The notes beneath the pieces were generated by a model. The model saw only the letters and a program-made list of their open reading frames with translations, was not told the DNA's origin and did no database searches. Of a stretch of DNA of 64,000 bases, positions 1 through 8,323 are shown in pieces. This DNA comes from CBDAPX01 sp965198725. GTDB taxonomy: Bacteria; Pseudomonadota; Alphaproteobacteria; Rhodobacterales; Rhodobacteraceae. Within the stretch, counting starts at the first letter, position 1. Every line of letters begins with the position of its first letter. Location: positions 372,001 through 436,000 of the forward strand of contig CBDAPX010000001.1 in NCBI GenBank assembly GCA_965198725.1, written 5' to 3'. The translations under genes were made by a program, and so were the position numbers.

Positions 1-822
1 ATCAACTCGACGGATGCACACACCTCGCTGGCAACCACACGGGAAAACAACTTTTTCGGAAAAGTGGCGCAGCTCGAACCAACGAACGATCCAATCCGGT
101 TCGAGGAACCCGTGGCAGGGCGTCTGGGGCCTGACGACACTTGGCAACGAGCTTGGCAAACCTCTGCTTCTGGTCTGGCCGCAGTCTGGGCAACGGAAAA
201 CACGCGTGAAGCGATTTTTGATGCCATGATGCGTCGTGAGGTTTACGCGACAACTGGCTCGCGCATCCGCGTTCGTGTGTTCGCCGGCTATGACTTCGAA
301 CAAAATGATCTCCCGCGCTCCGATTTTGATGCGCATGGGTATGCAAATGGCGTGCCCATGGGCGCAGATCTTGCTGCCGCATCAGATGGCCGTGCACCCA
401 GACTGCTGGTGCGCGCGCTGCGGGATCCTGATGGGGCCAATCTTGACCGTATTCAGGTCGTCAAAGGCTGGCTCAACGCTGATGGCACGACTAGCGAGAG
501 AGTGTATGACATCGCCTGCGGCGGCAGGGATCTAATTGATACCGCATGCGATGGCGAGGTTGGCAATACGGTCGATCCTGACGAGGCCACCTATACCAAT
601 GACATCGGTCAGGCGATCCTTTCGGGTTTCTGGGAAGACCCCGATTTCGATCCTGAGCAATCGTCGTTTTACCATGTCCGCGTGCTTGAAATCTCGACGC
701 CCCGCTGGACGACCTATGACCGCAAGTTCTTCGGCGTCGAACTGCCGCCAGAAGCGCCAATCTCAATACAGGATCGCGCCTATACCTCGCCTATCTGGTA
801 TACGCCTGCAAGCTCGCGATAG
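1..822 (+). CDS. DUF3604 family protein, C-terminal part (5' end outside window)
   Basis: The reading frame is open from the first base, and its first residues include DAHTSLATTRENNFFGK, a pattern typical of the C-terminal half of DUF3604 proteins. These are large, often exported proteins of PHP-like fold and unknown reaction, common in marine alphaproteobacteria. The rest of the 273 visible residues follows the family through a stretch with FDAMMRREVYATTGSRI and ends at a TAG at 820-822. About half of a normal family member should lie upstream. The C-terminal end looks intact, unlike the genes just downstream. The substrate is unknown. The family call is from recognition of the motif order, and I am fairly confident of it. 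Confidence 0.8.
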   Translation: MNSTDAHTSLATTRENNFFGKVAQLEPTNDPIRFEEPVAGRLGPDDTWQRAWQTSASGLAAVWATENTREAIFDAMMRREVYATTGSRIRVRVFAGYDFEQNDLPRSDFDAHGYANGVPMGADLAAASDGRAPRLLVRALRDPDGANLDRIQVVKGWLNADGTTSERVYDIACGGRDLIDTACDGEVGNTVDPDEATYTNDIGQAILSGFWEDPDFDPEQSSFYHVRVLEISTPRWTTYDRKFFGVELPPEAPISIQDRAYTSPIWYTPASSR

Positions 823-903
823 GCTTGGGTGTCTAGAAGTAGATTTGGCGTGCCACATAGTCTGCTTTGGGCTGAGAGCGGTCATTGCGGCCCAAAGGTC
901 GAA

Positions 904-932
904 CGGCAGCTCCGTCCGCAGAACGGTCGTTC
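904..932. repeat. Intergenic repeat, copy 1 of 2 (29 bp)
   Basis: This 29-base stretch recurs in the same orientation at 4552-4580 with 26 of 29 bases identical. Both copies contain the core CGTCCGCAGAACGGTC and lie in non-coding DNA just after the stop of a gene. It resembles dispersed intergenic repeats seen in roseobacter genomes. It could instead be a leftover of a local duplication. The 177 bases between the DUF3604 gene and the LysR fragment hold nothing else I can identify. Confidence 0.5.
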
Positions 933-999
933 ACCCTTAGCGGCACCATGACTGCGTCGAGCCCAACTTGCTCATTCGTCAGGGTGCAGCGCATGTCCA

Positions 1000-1605
1000 C
1001 TATCGGGTCGGCGTTGTTCCGGCTACCCAGAACTCGTTCCGCCTAGATTGGACGCGAGCGGCCAAGAAATCTACAAACAGCCTGACCCGTGCTGTGTTCT
1101 TCAAATCGCGGTGCAACAGCAACCAAATGCTTCTGTAGGGCATGGGCTTTTGAAACGGTGCCCTGATCAGGTTCGGATGCCGGTCACCCAGATTGCAGGC
1201 AAGGTAGGCCATACCCAGTCCGGACGCGGCGAGGGTGATCAACGGAACGAGTTCTGAGACACGGTGTTTCAATGTGGCCTTGGGGTAGTGGCTTTCCCTA
1301 ACCCATTGCGCTGTGGTCGCTTCTTCTGGCTCGTGCCAGCCAATGAGGTGCAGACCTTCGCCACCATTGTCCGCGACCCGCTCAGCATAATCTCTTGTGC
1401 AATAAGCGGCTTGAGACATCTGCACGAGTTTCCGCCCCACCACCTCATCCGTTACCTCACTGGCAACGCGGAGCGACACGTCTGCTTCCCGACGGGTTAG
1501 ATCACGAATGTCGTTGGTGAAGTTCATGTTAAGAATGATGTCTGGGTAGCGATTAGCAAAGGCCGTGAAGTCGTCCATCAATGAAGTCATAGCCAGGCCA
1601 TGGGG
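1000..1605 (-). pseudogene. LysR-family regulator fragment (effector domain only)
   Basis: The minus-strand frame encodes about 200 residues of a LysR substrate-binding domain: a segment around FANRYPDIILNMNF, then READVSLRVA, then a typical strand-rich second half with LVPLITLAASGLGMAYLAC, ending at 1000. The N-terminal winged-helix DNA-binding domain is missing because the IS3 element begins exactly at 1606. The open frame continues into the IS but that part is not LysR-like. The other half of the gene is not on the far side of the IS, where a different gene lies. So this is an insertion followed by a deletion or rearrangement. It is not expected to bind DNA. Confidence 0.8.
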
Positions 1606-1653
1606 TGAAGCGCCCCTTGTTTGCCGGAGACCCAGAAGTAAGGATACTGGGTC

Positions 1654-1986
1654 ATGGGAAAGACAAAGAACGGAACACGTTATCCAGAGGAATTGCGCGC
1701 ACGAGCGGTGCGGATGGTCTTGGATCACGAGAGCGAATACACGAGCAGATCGGCAGCACTTTTGTCGATCTCTCAGAAGGTTGGGTGCAGCAGAGACAGC
1801 CTTCGTATCTGGGTCAAGCAACACGAGGCGGATACCGGCAAACGCGATGGCGTGACCTCTGCAGAGCGGGATCGCATCAAAGAACTTGAGCGCGAGAACC
1901 GGCAGTTGCGTCAGGCAAATGAGATCCTGAAGAAGGCATCTGCTTATTTTGCTCAGGCGGAGCTCGACCGCCCATTCCGCAAATGA
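1654..1986 (+). CDS. IS3-family transposase OrfA (element A)
   Basis: This 110-residue protein has an N-terminal helix-turn-helix (RYPEELRARAVRMVLDHESE and a following helix pair) that should bind the inverted repeats. A leucine-zipper-like coiled coil follows (ERDRIKELERENRQLRQANE) and mediates multimerisation in this family. It ends ASAYFAQAELDRPFRK, a standard OrfA terminus. The stop TGA overlaps the orfB start as ATGA. OrfA alone normally represses or directs transposition, while the OrfAB fusion made by -1 frameshifting is the transposase. The gene itself appears intact. Confidence 0.9.
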   Translation: MGKTKNGTRYPEELRARAVRMVLDHESEYTSRSAALLSISQKVGCSRDSLRIWVKQHEADTGKRDGVTSAERDRIKELERENRQLRQANEILKKASAYFAQAELDRPFRK

Positions 1987-2882
1987 TTGCCTTCATCAAG
2001 GATCATCGTGGGGCGCATGGGGTCGAGCCGATCTGAAGAGTTCTCCAGATTGCCCCTTCGACGTTCTATAAACGCATTGCCATCGAGCGTGATCCCGACC
2101 GTGCCTCGGACCGGGCCAAGCGGGATGAGTTTCTGCGCAAAACGATGAAGGATGTTTGGGAGAAGAACCGTTCTGTCTATGGCGCACGCAAACTATGGCA
2201 CGCGATGAATCGCGAGAAGATTGATATTGCTCGCTGCACTGTAGAACGGTTGATGCGCCAGCTTAGCATTCAAGGCGTCCGGCGCGGAAAGAAGGTCAAA
2301 ACCACCTGTGGTCAACCTGCGGATCAATGCCCGCTGGACAAGGTCAATCGCCAGTTCAGGGCTTCAATGCCGAACGAACTGTGGGTGTCCGACTTTACGT
2401 TCGTCTCGACCTGGCGCGGGTTCGTCTATGTGGCGTTCGTCATTGATACCTTCGCGAACCGGATTGTGGGCTGGAAGGCATCAACAACGCAGGACACGCA
2501 GTTTGTCTTAGATGCGCTTGAACAGGCGATCCACGCACGCAGACCCGCTGAGAAACTGATCCATCATTCAGATCGCGGCAGCCAATACGTGTCGATCAAG
2601 TACACAGAACGGTTGGCCGATGCTGGGCTGGAGCCATCCGTCGGCAGCGTTGGTGACAGCTATGACAATGCACTGGCTGAGACGATCATCGGCCTCTTCA
2701 AAACCGAAGTCATCAATCAACTAGGTCCGTGGAAGTCCAAGGATCAGGTCGAATGGGAAACCCTGCTATGGGTGGACTGGTTCAACAAAGAGCGCCTGCT
2801 TGAACCACTCGGGTACATCACGCCAATCGAAGCCGAGGAGAGATACGAAGAAGCCTTGAAGTCAGACAAAATCGCAGCTTGA
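1983..2882 (+). pseudogene. IS3-family transposase OrfB (element A) with internal TGA
   Basis: From the ATG at 1983 the frame reads a typical OrfB start (MIAFIKDHRGAHGVEPI), then hits TGA at 2034-2036, then resumes as RVLQIAPSTFYKR without any shift. In relatives this position is usually cysteine, so one base change made the stop. Beyond it, the integrase core is complete: first Asp in VSDFTFVSTW, second Asp in HHSDRGSQYVS, and Glu in YDNALAETIIGL. A product starting later (ATG at 2145) would have the DDE core but not the OrfA fusion. This copy is probably dead unless the TGA is read through. Confidence 0.85.
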
Positions 2883-2923
2883 AATACGAACTCAATAGTC
2901 TCCGCCAAAACTGGGGCGGTTCA

Positions 2924-3548
2924 GTGAGATGATTTGATCGTTCTCGGCGATAACGTAGCTTGACGGTTTCAACGACCATGCCGCCACCGTGGGCGCGTCA
3001 TAGTTGGTGTCGTAGTTCAAAGGGCCTTGGGTCACCGCCATCACGGCCGTTTCCTCGGCGGGCAGGTCAGGTGCAAAATAGGTGGAAATCCCATCTGCAG
3101 TCAGTCGCAGGTATCCTGCGGCATCCGGGTAAATTTCTGCCTGCCAAGGGGAGGCTGGCTGGCCTTCTGTCAAGTCAGACAGCGATTGTCCTGCGTCGAG
3201 CGCAAAACCTGCGACGTAAACCAAGTGTTCCACCTTGTCATGTGCCCCAGCCTCCGTGATGACGTTGCCACCATAAGAGTGGCCGACCAGAACGACGGGC
3301 CCCTCTTAGAGTTCAATCAGCCGCGTGACCGTGGCCGCGTCGCCTTCCAGAGAAGTCAGGTTCAGTTGCGCTGCACTGACAGACACACCAGACTCTTGAA
3401 GAATCGGAATCACCTTGGACCAAGCTGAACCATCAGAAAATGCGCCATGAACGAGGACGACAGAGGCACCATCAGCCGCCGCGGCCATGGGCAATGAAAT
3501 AGCTATGGCCGCGATGCCGCTCCGGAAGATATTGAGAGTTTTGGACAT
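2924..3548 (-). pseudogene. Exported alpha/beta hydrolase, broken by a stop and an IS
   Basis: Reading from the ATG at 3548, there is a signal peptide (basic start, hydrophobic core, AAAADG cleavage region), then VVLVHGAFSDGSAWSKV, typical of the small alpha/beta hydrolase family related to salicylate/methyl esterases. At 3306-3308 an in-frame TAA interrupts, and the same frame goes on as EGPVVLVGHSYGGNV, which carries the nucleophile elbow GHSYGG. The 3' end is cut by IS element A at 2924, shortly after YVIAENDQIIS, losing the last part with the catalytic histidine. Two independent lesions make function very unlikely. It is divergent from the AraC-type gene 44 bases away, a common regulator-target pairing. 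Confidence 0.85.
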
Positions 3549-3592
3549 TTTGAGTTACCTCGGGGTTGGGTTAGCATTAACCCAAGAGGTAC

Positions 3593-4536
3593 GTGCGGGA
3601 TCAGGGTTTGCCGATGACGGGAACACCGATGTTTGGGACCGATGCGTTCTCCGAAGTGCTCGATATTGTCCACGTTCGTGGGGAAACGGCCCGGGTTGTT
3701 ACGCCGGAAGGACCGCTGGAGCACGATGTGCCCGCCGGAAAACCCTGCGTCTACATCGTCGAACAAGGGTCCTTGGCAATCACGCCAGAGGGCGGCGAGC
3801 CAGTCGTTCTCCATGAAAAGCAAATCGCATTGATGCTCCAGGGGACCGGGCACACGGCGGTGTTTAGCGACCCCCGAAGGAACACTGCTCAGGCGAGGTT
3901 GATTGACCCACAGACCGGCGAGCGCCTGCAACCGGCGATCAATTGCTTCTGCGGGAGCTTTACAGTCGATGGCGATTTGGCTGCGCGTGTGTTGCAGTCT
4001 TTGCCTCAGGTGATTGTACTTGACGGGCTGGCCGAAAATCCCATCGAGTGGGTCGACGTGATGTGCGAGCTTGTCCTGCGCGAATTGGGCGCGACGCGTC
4101 CCGGGGCCAGCCTGATGGTGTCTCGCCTACTGGACCTACTTTTGGTCGTCATCTTGCGCAGGTGGGCGCAGTCGGATGACAGCCTGCCCGGCTGGTTGGC
4201 CGCTGCAAAGGACGAACGGATCGCTGGGCAGTCGCGGCGATCCACGCAAATGCGTCGGAAACTCTCACGAACGCAGAGTTGGCAGACCTTGCGGGAATGT
4301 CAGTGTCGAGTTTCGCTGATCGCTTCAAACAGGTCATGGGCCAAGGCCCCGGAGCCTACTTGCGGGCATGGCGTCTCGATCAAGCGGCAGAGGCTCTCCT
4401 ACATTCCAGTGCGTCGATTGAGGCCATCGCCGACCGAGTTGGATACGCCTCGAAAGAAGCCTTCAGCCGTGCCTTTCAAGCCAAGTTCAACCAGTCGCCA
4501 TCATCTTGGCGCAGTTCGCGTCAGAGCGGACACTAG
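3593..4536 (+). pseudogene. AraC-family regulator with cupin N-domain, frameshifted
   Basis: The N-terminal 210 residues form a cupin-type sensor domain of the AraC_binding_6 kind (FSEVLDIVHVRGETA, then AINCFCGSF, then VSRLLDLLLVVILRRW). The frame then breaks at the G-run 4226-4228; adding one G restores it into the classic double helix-turn-helix domain (LADLAGMSVSSFADRFKQ, then AIADRVGYASKEAFSRAFQA), which ends at the stop at 4534-4536. So a single-base deletion separates sensor and DNA-binding domains. The start may be the GTG at 3593 or the ATG at 3614. A sequencing error in the short G-run is possible. The intact gene would probably have controlled the divergent hydrolase. Confidence 0.85.
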
Positions 4537-4551
4537 ATTTAGAATTATTTT

Positions 4552-4580
4552 CGGCAGTTTCGTCCGCAGAACGGTCATTC
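4552..4580. repeat. Intergenic repeat, copy 2 of 2 (29 bp)
   Basis: Direct repeat of 904-932 with three mismatches, placed 15 bases after the AraC-type pseudogene. The rest of the gap up to the IS at 4708 shows no gene. Confidence 0.5.
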
Positions 4581-4741
4581 GTCGCAACTCTGTTCAATGC
4601 CTGCTTTGCGGGACGCTGTTGACGTTCAAAAAGCGGAGGAGTGCGTCCTTATGTTCTGCTCCTACCTATTCATCTTGACCTTTCCTTAGATGTTTGGGCG
4701 ATACCAGTGATCAGCCCCACCTGAGTGGTCCAATTTGATTG

Positions 4742-5590
4742 TTAGTGCATGATCGACCTTTGGTCCATCTTGACGACGGTTTCGGGAGCCGGTGGGCGGT
4801 AGCCTAGAGCACTGTGTGGTCGTTTCGTGTTGTAGTGTTTCCTCCATTCCTCAATCAGGATTTGTGCTTCGCGCAGGCTATAGAAGATTTCGCCGTTCAA
4901 GAACTCATCGCGGAAACGGGCGTTGAAGCTTTCGCAGTACCCATTCTCCCAAGGGCTGCCTGGTTCGATGTAAGCCGCCCTTGCGCCGACAGCCTTGATC
5001 CAGTCCTGCACGGCTTGCGCAACGAACTCAGGGCCATTGTCGGAGCGAATGAACGACGGGATGCCGCGCAGAATGAACAGGTCGCTCAGCACATCGATCA
5101 CATTGCCTGAGTTGAGCTTGCGATCCACGCGTATGGCCAAGCATTCCCGACTGTACTCGTCGATGATGTTGAGTGTGCGGAAAGCTTTACCATCGTCGGT
5201 GCGGCAGTGGACAAAGTCGTAAGACCAGACATGATCGCGGCGCTCTGGCCGAAGCCTGACACATGATCCATCATTCAGCCAAAGCCGCCCTTTCTTCGGT
5301 TGTTTCATTGGCACTTTCAGCCCCTCTCGTCGCCAAAGTCTTTCGACACGCTTGTCATTCACATGCCAGCCAGCGTCTCTCAGTAGTGCCGCGATCCTAC
5401 GATAGCCGTAGCGGCCATACTGCCGGGTCAGTTCGATCATATCAGCCACTAAACGTTCTTCATCCGGGCGACCCGCAGGTACTTTGCGCTGTGTGGATTG
5501 ATGTTGTCTTAGAACCCGGCATGCCCGACGCTCCGAGATGTTCAGCTCAGCACGAACGCGATCAATACAGGCACGACGACGAGCGGGGCT
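4742..5590 (-). CDS. IS3-family transposase OrfB (element B, copy 1)
   Basis: This is the DDE catalytic half of the transposase, read in the -1 frame relative to orfA and without its own strong start before an internal ATG at 5449. An N-terminal region (RRACIDRVRAELNISERRA) is followed by HTH_21-like YGYRRIAALLRDAGW. The integrase core has Asp in WSYDFVHCRTDDG, Asp in IRSDNGPEFVA and Glu in GYCESFNARFRDEF. It ends RPPAPETVVKMDQRSIMH. It should be made as an OrfAB fusion by slippage on GGGAAAC at 5596-5602 (minus strand). The frame is intact, so this element may be active. Confidence 0.92.
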   Translation of the reverse strand, partial: SPARRRACIDRVRAELNISERRACRVLRQHQSTQRKVPAGRPDEERLVADMIELTRQYGRYGYRRIAALLRDAGWHVNDKRVERLWRREGLKVPMKQPKKGRLWLNDGSCVRLRPERRDHVWSYDFVHCRTDDGKAFRTLNIIDEYSRECLAIRVDRKLNSGNVIDVLSDLFILRGIPSFIRSDNGPEFVAQAVQDWIKAVGARAAYIEPGSPWENGYCESFNARFRDEFLNGEIFYSLREAQILIEEWRKHYNTKRPHSALGYRPPAPETVVKMDQRSIMH

Positions 5591-5868
5591 CAGAAGTTTC
5601 CCTTTGCCGCCTCCGCCAAGATCAGCTTGTCCAGCGTCAGATCAGAAACGGCTTTGCGCAATCGCTCGTTCTCTTTTTGCAGACGCTTCAGTTCCTTCAA
5701 TTGATCCGTGCCCATTCCGCCGTATTTTTTCTTCCACCGGTAGTAGGTCTGTTCAGTCACACCGATCTGACGGATCGCATCCAGACGCGGCATCCCTTGC
5801 CACGTCAGAACCTCAACCTGCCGTAACTTCGTGACAATCTCTTCTGGCTTTGGTCGCTTGTTGGCCAT
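5590..5868 (-). CDS. IS3-family transposase OrfA (element B, copy 1)
   Basis: A 92-residue OrfA with a helix-turn-helix (DAIRQIGVTEQTYYRWKKKYG) and a leucine-zipper coiled coil (LKELKRLQKENERLRKAVSD). The start ATG at 5868 has GGAGG a few bases upstream. Near the 3' end the heptamer GGGAAAC is phased as G GGA AAC, the classic layout for -1 programmed frameshifting into orfB. It has LTWQG where the second copy has LTGQG. Confidence 0.92.
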   Translation of the reverse strand: MANKRPKPEEIVTKLRQVEVLTWQGMPRLDAIRQIGVTEQTYYRWKKKYGGMGTDQLKELKRLQKENERLRKAVSDLTLDKLILAEAAKGNF

Positions 5869-5957
5869 GTGTTTCCTCCGTTTCCTAAACATAGCGGAGG
5901 ACCACTTCAGTGGGGGAAGACCAGCGCAGAGGCGCTCACTCGCTAAGCACTACCGCG

Positions 5958-7127
5958 CTAACGCGCGAGGATATTTCCAAGGTCCTCTTCCAAATCGGGT
6001 CTGTGATGGTCGTAGTGCTTTTTTAATGTCTCCACCGAAGTATTAGTCAGCTTTTCAATCGTTTCGTACGGCATGCCAGCTCGAACCAGCCAAGTGATGC
6101 ACGTTCGTTTCAATACATGGTGGGTAAGCTTGAAGGGCAACCCAGCTTCGTTGCCCACGGCCTCAAGGCCTTTCTTGAGGCTTTGAACGGGCTTTCCATG
6201 GTAGGAAATAACGTAGTCCGAAATCCGCTCTTTCATGCAAAGGTACTGGACCACCCGCCAGTTTTGCCCAATCGGCATCTTTGGACGTTTTTTGTTGCCG
6301 TGACCTTCGCCAAAATCAATGAAAGCGCCTTTCACTACTTGGTCGCTCTTGAAATCAAACGTAGGTTCGCAACCGGGAAGAGGTTTTGCGTCCAACATGT
6401 CGAAACCGGGCATGTATATACTGGACCATTTCAACTCAAAGAGAGCTGCTGCGCGTGCTCCAGTTGAGACGCCCAAGATCAAAAAGGCATATAGGTGCTC
6501 GCGCTCATCTTCGAGGCACCTTTGCAAACAGCGATCAAATTGATCGTCAGTAAGCCATGTTCTTCGACTATTACCCGGCAGATCGCGAATCTCGATTTTT
6601 GTTTCTGTTGGAATAATCTTTCGGACATGCGCGAATTTGAGTGCGGTGCGCAGGATTTCCAGATCTTTCTTGATCGTGCCATCTGCCAAAGTCCCGTCGG
6701 AGGCCTTGTGCTCGTGTTTGTCCCAACGGGTAATGTGTCTTGCCCAATACTTGTAGTCATCAACATATTCTTGCGAGAACTCCTCCCAAAAAACATCGCC
6801 AAGAAAGTCGATCAACCGTGCAACCTTGGACTGCATCGGCACAACCGTTGAATCCGGTTTTTCCTTCTGAATGTGGAGGAAGTACCGCTCGATGATGTAG
6901 CCGAGAGTAACATTCTTGGGTGGTCGAGTGTCCCCAGAAAGGATCAGATGCGCAAGCTGGCGCTTCGCCTCAGTTTCGTTGCGCGTCTTGGTGGAGCGCC
7001 GCCTTGGCTTCTTGTTTTCGTCGCTCCAAACGATCTCCCAAATCTCGTTCTCTGGCCTCTGTCGTAGCCGAAATTCCGGTTGGTGCGCGGGTTTTCCGCC
7101 CACAGTTGCAAGCCGCAAATTAGACAT
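5958..7127 (-). CDS. Tyrosine-type integrase of a tRNA-Pro island
   Basis: This 389-residue protein has an N-terminal arm-binding region, a core-binding domain (about residues 75-180, HIQKEKPDSTVVPMQ onward) and a C-terminal tyrosine recombinase domain. Recognisable catalytic pieces are Arg in GVSTGARAAALFEL, the His/Arg block THHVLKRTCITWL and the tyrosine in LKKHYDHHRP. It starts about 100 bases from the 3' end of tRNA-Pro and is transcribed away from it, the standard layout for an island that integrated into the tRNA 3' end. The excision partner and the far attachment site should lie left of the window. The gene looks intact, unlike most of its island. Confidence 0.88.
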   Translation of the reverse strand: MSNLRLATVGGKPAHQPEFRLRQRPENEIWEIVWSDENKKPRRRSTKTRNETEAKRQLAHLILSGDTRPPKNVTLGYIIERYFLHIQKEKPDSTVVPMQSKVARLIDFLGDVFWEEFSQEYVDDYKYWARHITRWDKHEHKASDGTLADGTIKKDLEILRTALKFAHVRKIIPTETKIEIRDLPGNSRRTWLTDDQFDRCLQRCLEDEREHLYAFLILGVSTGARAAALFELKWSSIYMPGFDMLDAKPLPGCEPTFDFKSDQVVKGAFIDFGEGHGNKKRPKMPIGQNWRVVQYLCMKERISDYVISYHGKPVQSLKKGLEAVGNEAGLPFKLTHHVLKRTCITWLVRAGMPYETIEKLTNTSVETLKKHYDHHRPDLEEDLGNILAR

Positions 7128-7229
7128 GTTCTCAAACCTCTAATGGTATTCCGTGCCAAACTGGCAGGAAGAGCTTCGTTCAAGGAGGACATGAAAAAGC
7201 GGCAAGAGTATGATCTTGAACGCTTTAAT

Positions 7230-7306
7230 TGGTCGGAGTGGCGAGATTCGAACTCACGACCCCTGCCTCCCGAAGACAGTGCTCTACCAGGCTGAGCTAC
7301 ACTCCG
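7230..7306 (-). tRNA. tRNA-Pro (anticodon CGG)
   Basis: Read on the minus strand, a 7-bp acceptor stem (CGGAGTG with CACTCCG) closes a full cloverleaf. It has TAGCTCAG at the start of the D arm, an anticodon arm CTGTC-TTCGGGA-GGCAG with loop anticodon CGG reading the proline codon CCG, a T arm with GTTCGAAT, discriminator A and an encoded CCA. The structure has no obvious defect. Its 3' end faces the neighbouring integrase, so it is the likely integration target of the island. Confidence 0.95.
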
Positions 7307-7321
7307 ACCGTGTCGGGCGTC

Positions 7322-8305
7322 CTACTCTTCCGTCTCATCTTTGGCAAGAGGCTTATCGCGGAAGCGGCCGCTGGTCATCATGCCGCTGAGGCGCAGGGTC
7401 GACGGCGTACCGATGCGGGTCCGGGTGCGCAGCACCGGCTTGTTATCAGACGTGCCCGACTGGCTTTCCCGGAAGACGATAAAGAGGCCAGATGCAATGA
7501 TGATCGCGGCGCCGATGGCCGTGTACATGTCCGGAATTTCGTTGAAAAAGACGAACCCGAAGAGCGACGCCCAGATGATCTGGGAATACTGCATCGGTGC
7601 CACGATGGCCGCTTCACCAGTTTGGTAGGCCGCAATGATAAACCGGGCGGCAATCCACGCCAGCAGGGATATGACGGCCAGCATTCCCAGATGTTCAATC
7701 GGCATGGGTTTATAGACGAACCCAAGCGCCGCACCCATGATCACAAAGTTGGCCACCATGGGGTACAGCAACATGACCACCGTGCGTTCTTCGGCCCCGA
7801 TCTTGCGCACGACGATCGACGCGAAGGCACCAGAGAACGCCGCGACGATGGCTGCGGCATGGCCAAAGGCCAAATCGGTGCTGCCTGGACGAAGCACGAC
7901 CATGACGCCGATCAATCCCACGATTACCGCAATCCAACGTTGCCAGCGCACGCGCTCACCCAGGATCGGAATAGACAGGATGGTGATCAGAAGGGGCGTG
8001 GCAAACAGGATGGCATAGGTTTGCGTCAGCGGCAAAAGCGAGAACGCGAAAAAGGCCGAAATGGCCGTTGTGACCGCGCCGATGGTGCGCACCACCATCC
8101 ACCAAGGGTGCACGGGCAACAGGGTCCCCGGCTTGGCATCCCGCATCAACATGATCGAGGCCAGCGGAAAGCTTAGCAAGACGCTGAAAAAGACGATCTG
8201 GATGGGCGAATAGCTGGCACCCAGATACTTGATGAACACGTCATGTGTCGAAAACAGCCCGAAGGCTAGAAGGGCCAGCAGCGCGCCTTTTGCATTGGCT
8301 GACAT
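7322..8305 (-). CDS. EamA/DMT-family transporter
   Basis: This 327-residue inner-membrane protein has about ten hydrophobic segments in two similar halves, as in the drug/metabolite transporter superfamily. The N-half starts ALLALLAFGLFSTHDVFIKY, and the second EamA repeat starts near AAAIVAAFSGAFASIVVRK. A hydrophilic C-terminal tail of about 40 residues follows the last helix. It lies just downstream of leuB on the same strand, 18 bases after the leuB stop, so the two may be co-transcribed. The substrate cannot be told from sequence; amino acids or related metabolites are usual in the family. Confidence 0.88.
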   Translation of the reverse strand: MSANAKGALLALLAFGLFSTHDVFIKYLGASYSPIQIVFFSVLLSFPLASIMLMRDAKPGTLLPVHPWWMVVRTIGAVTTAISAFFAFSLLPLTQTYAILFATPLLITILSIPILGERVRWQRWIAVIVGLIGVMVVLRPGSTDLAFGHAAAIVAAFSGAFASIVVRKIGAEERTVVMLLYPMVANFVIMGAALGFVYKPMPIEHLGMLAVISLLAWIAARFIIAAYQTGEAAIVAPMQYSQIIWASLFGFVFFNEIPDMYTAIGAAIIIASGLFIVFRESQSGTSDNKPVLRTRTRIGTPSTLRLSGMMTSGRFRDKPLAKDETEE

Positions 8306-8323
8306 TGTACTGGCCCTTTCAAA

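Larger units (their letters stand above)
1606..2923 (+). mobile_element. IS3-family insertion sequence (element A, probably inactive)
   Basis: The ends are imperfect 25-bp inverted repeats: 1606-1630 starts TGAAGCGCCCC, and the reverse complement of 2899-2923 starts TGAACCGCCCC; I count 20 of 25 matching bases. Inside are orfA and a DDE-type orfB in the -1 frame. The flanking triplets (GGG left, GTG right) do not match, so no target duplication is visible. Different broken genes flank the two sides, which fits an IS-adjacent deletion after insertion. OrfB has a premature stop, so this copy is probably unable to move by itself. Confidence 0.9.
4708..5923 (-). mobile_element. IS3-family insertion sequence (element B, copy 1)
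   Basis: The limits come from comparison with the second copy at 26575-27791. Similarity runs from TGATCAGCCCCACC at the left end to GGGGGAAGACCA at the right end, then stops abruptly on both sides. The terminal inverted repeats are about 24-25 bp and begin TGGTCTTCCCCC / TGATCAGCCCCA. The two copies differ by very few bases: one extra A near the orfA leader of copy 2 and one Trp/Gly change in OrfA. So one copy arose recently from the other. The flanking triplets CAG and GCG do not match, so no target duplication is visible. Confidence 0.93.
1..7229. mobile_element. Candidate integrative island anchored at tRNA-Pro (right end)
   Basis: The integrase at 5958-7127 abuts the 3' end of tRNA-Pro, and everything to its left is accessory or broken: DUF3604, LysR fragment, IS, hydrolase and AraC pseudogenes, and a second IS. 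To the right of the tRNA the genes are core. I could not find the second copy of the tRNA 3' end that would mark the other junction; it would be outside the window. The island status is inferred from layout only. Confidence 0.45.

Noticed and set aside
1606..2923. Simple 3-bp target duplication at IS element A
   Set aside because: The flanking bases differ (GGG and GTG) and two unrelated broken genes adjoin, so a clean insertion is not supported.
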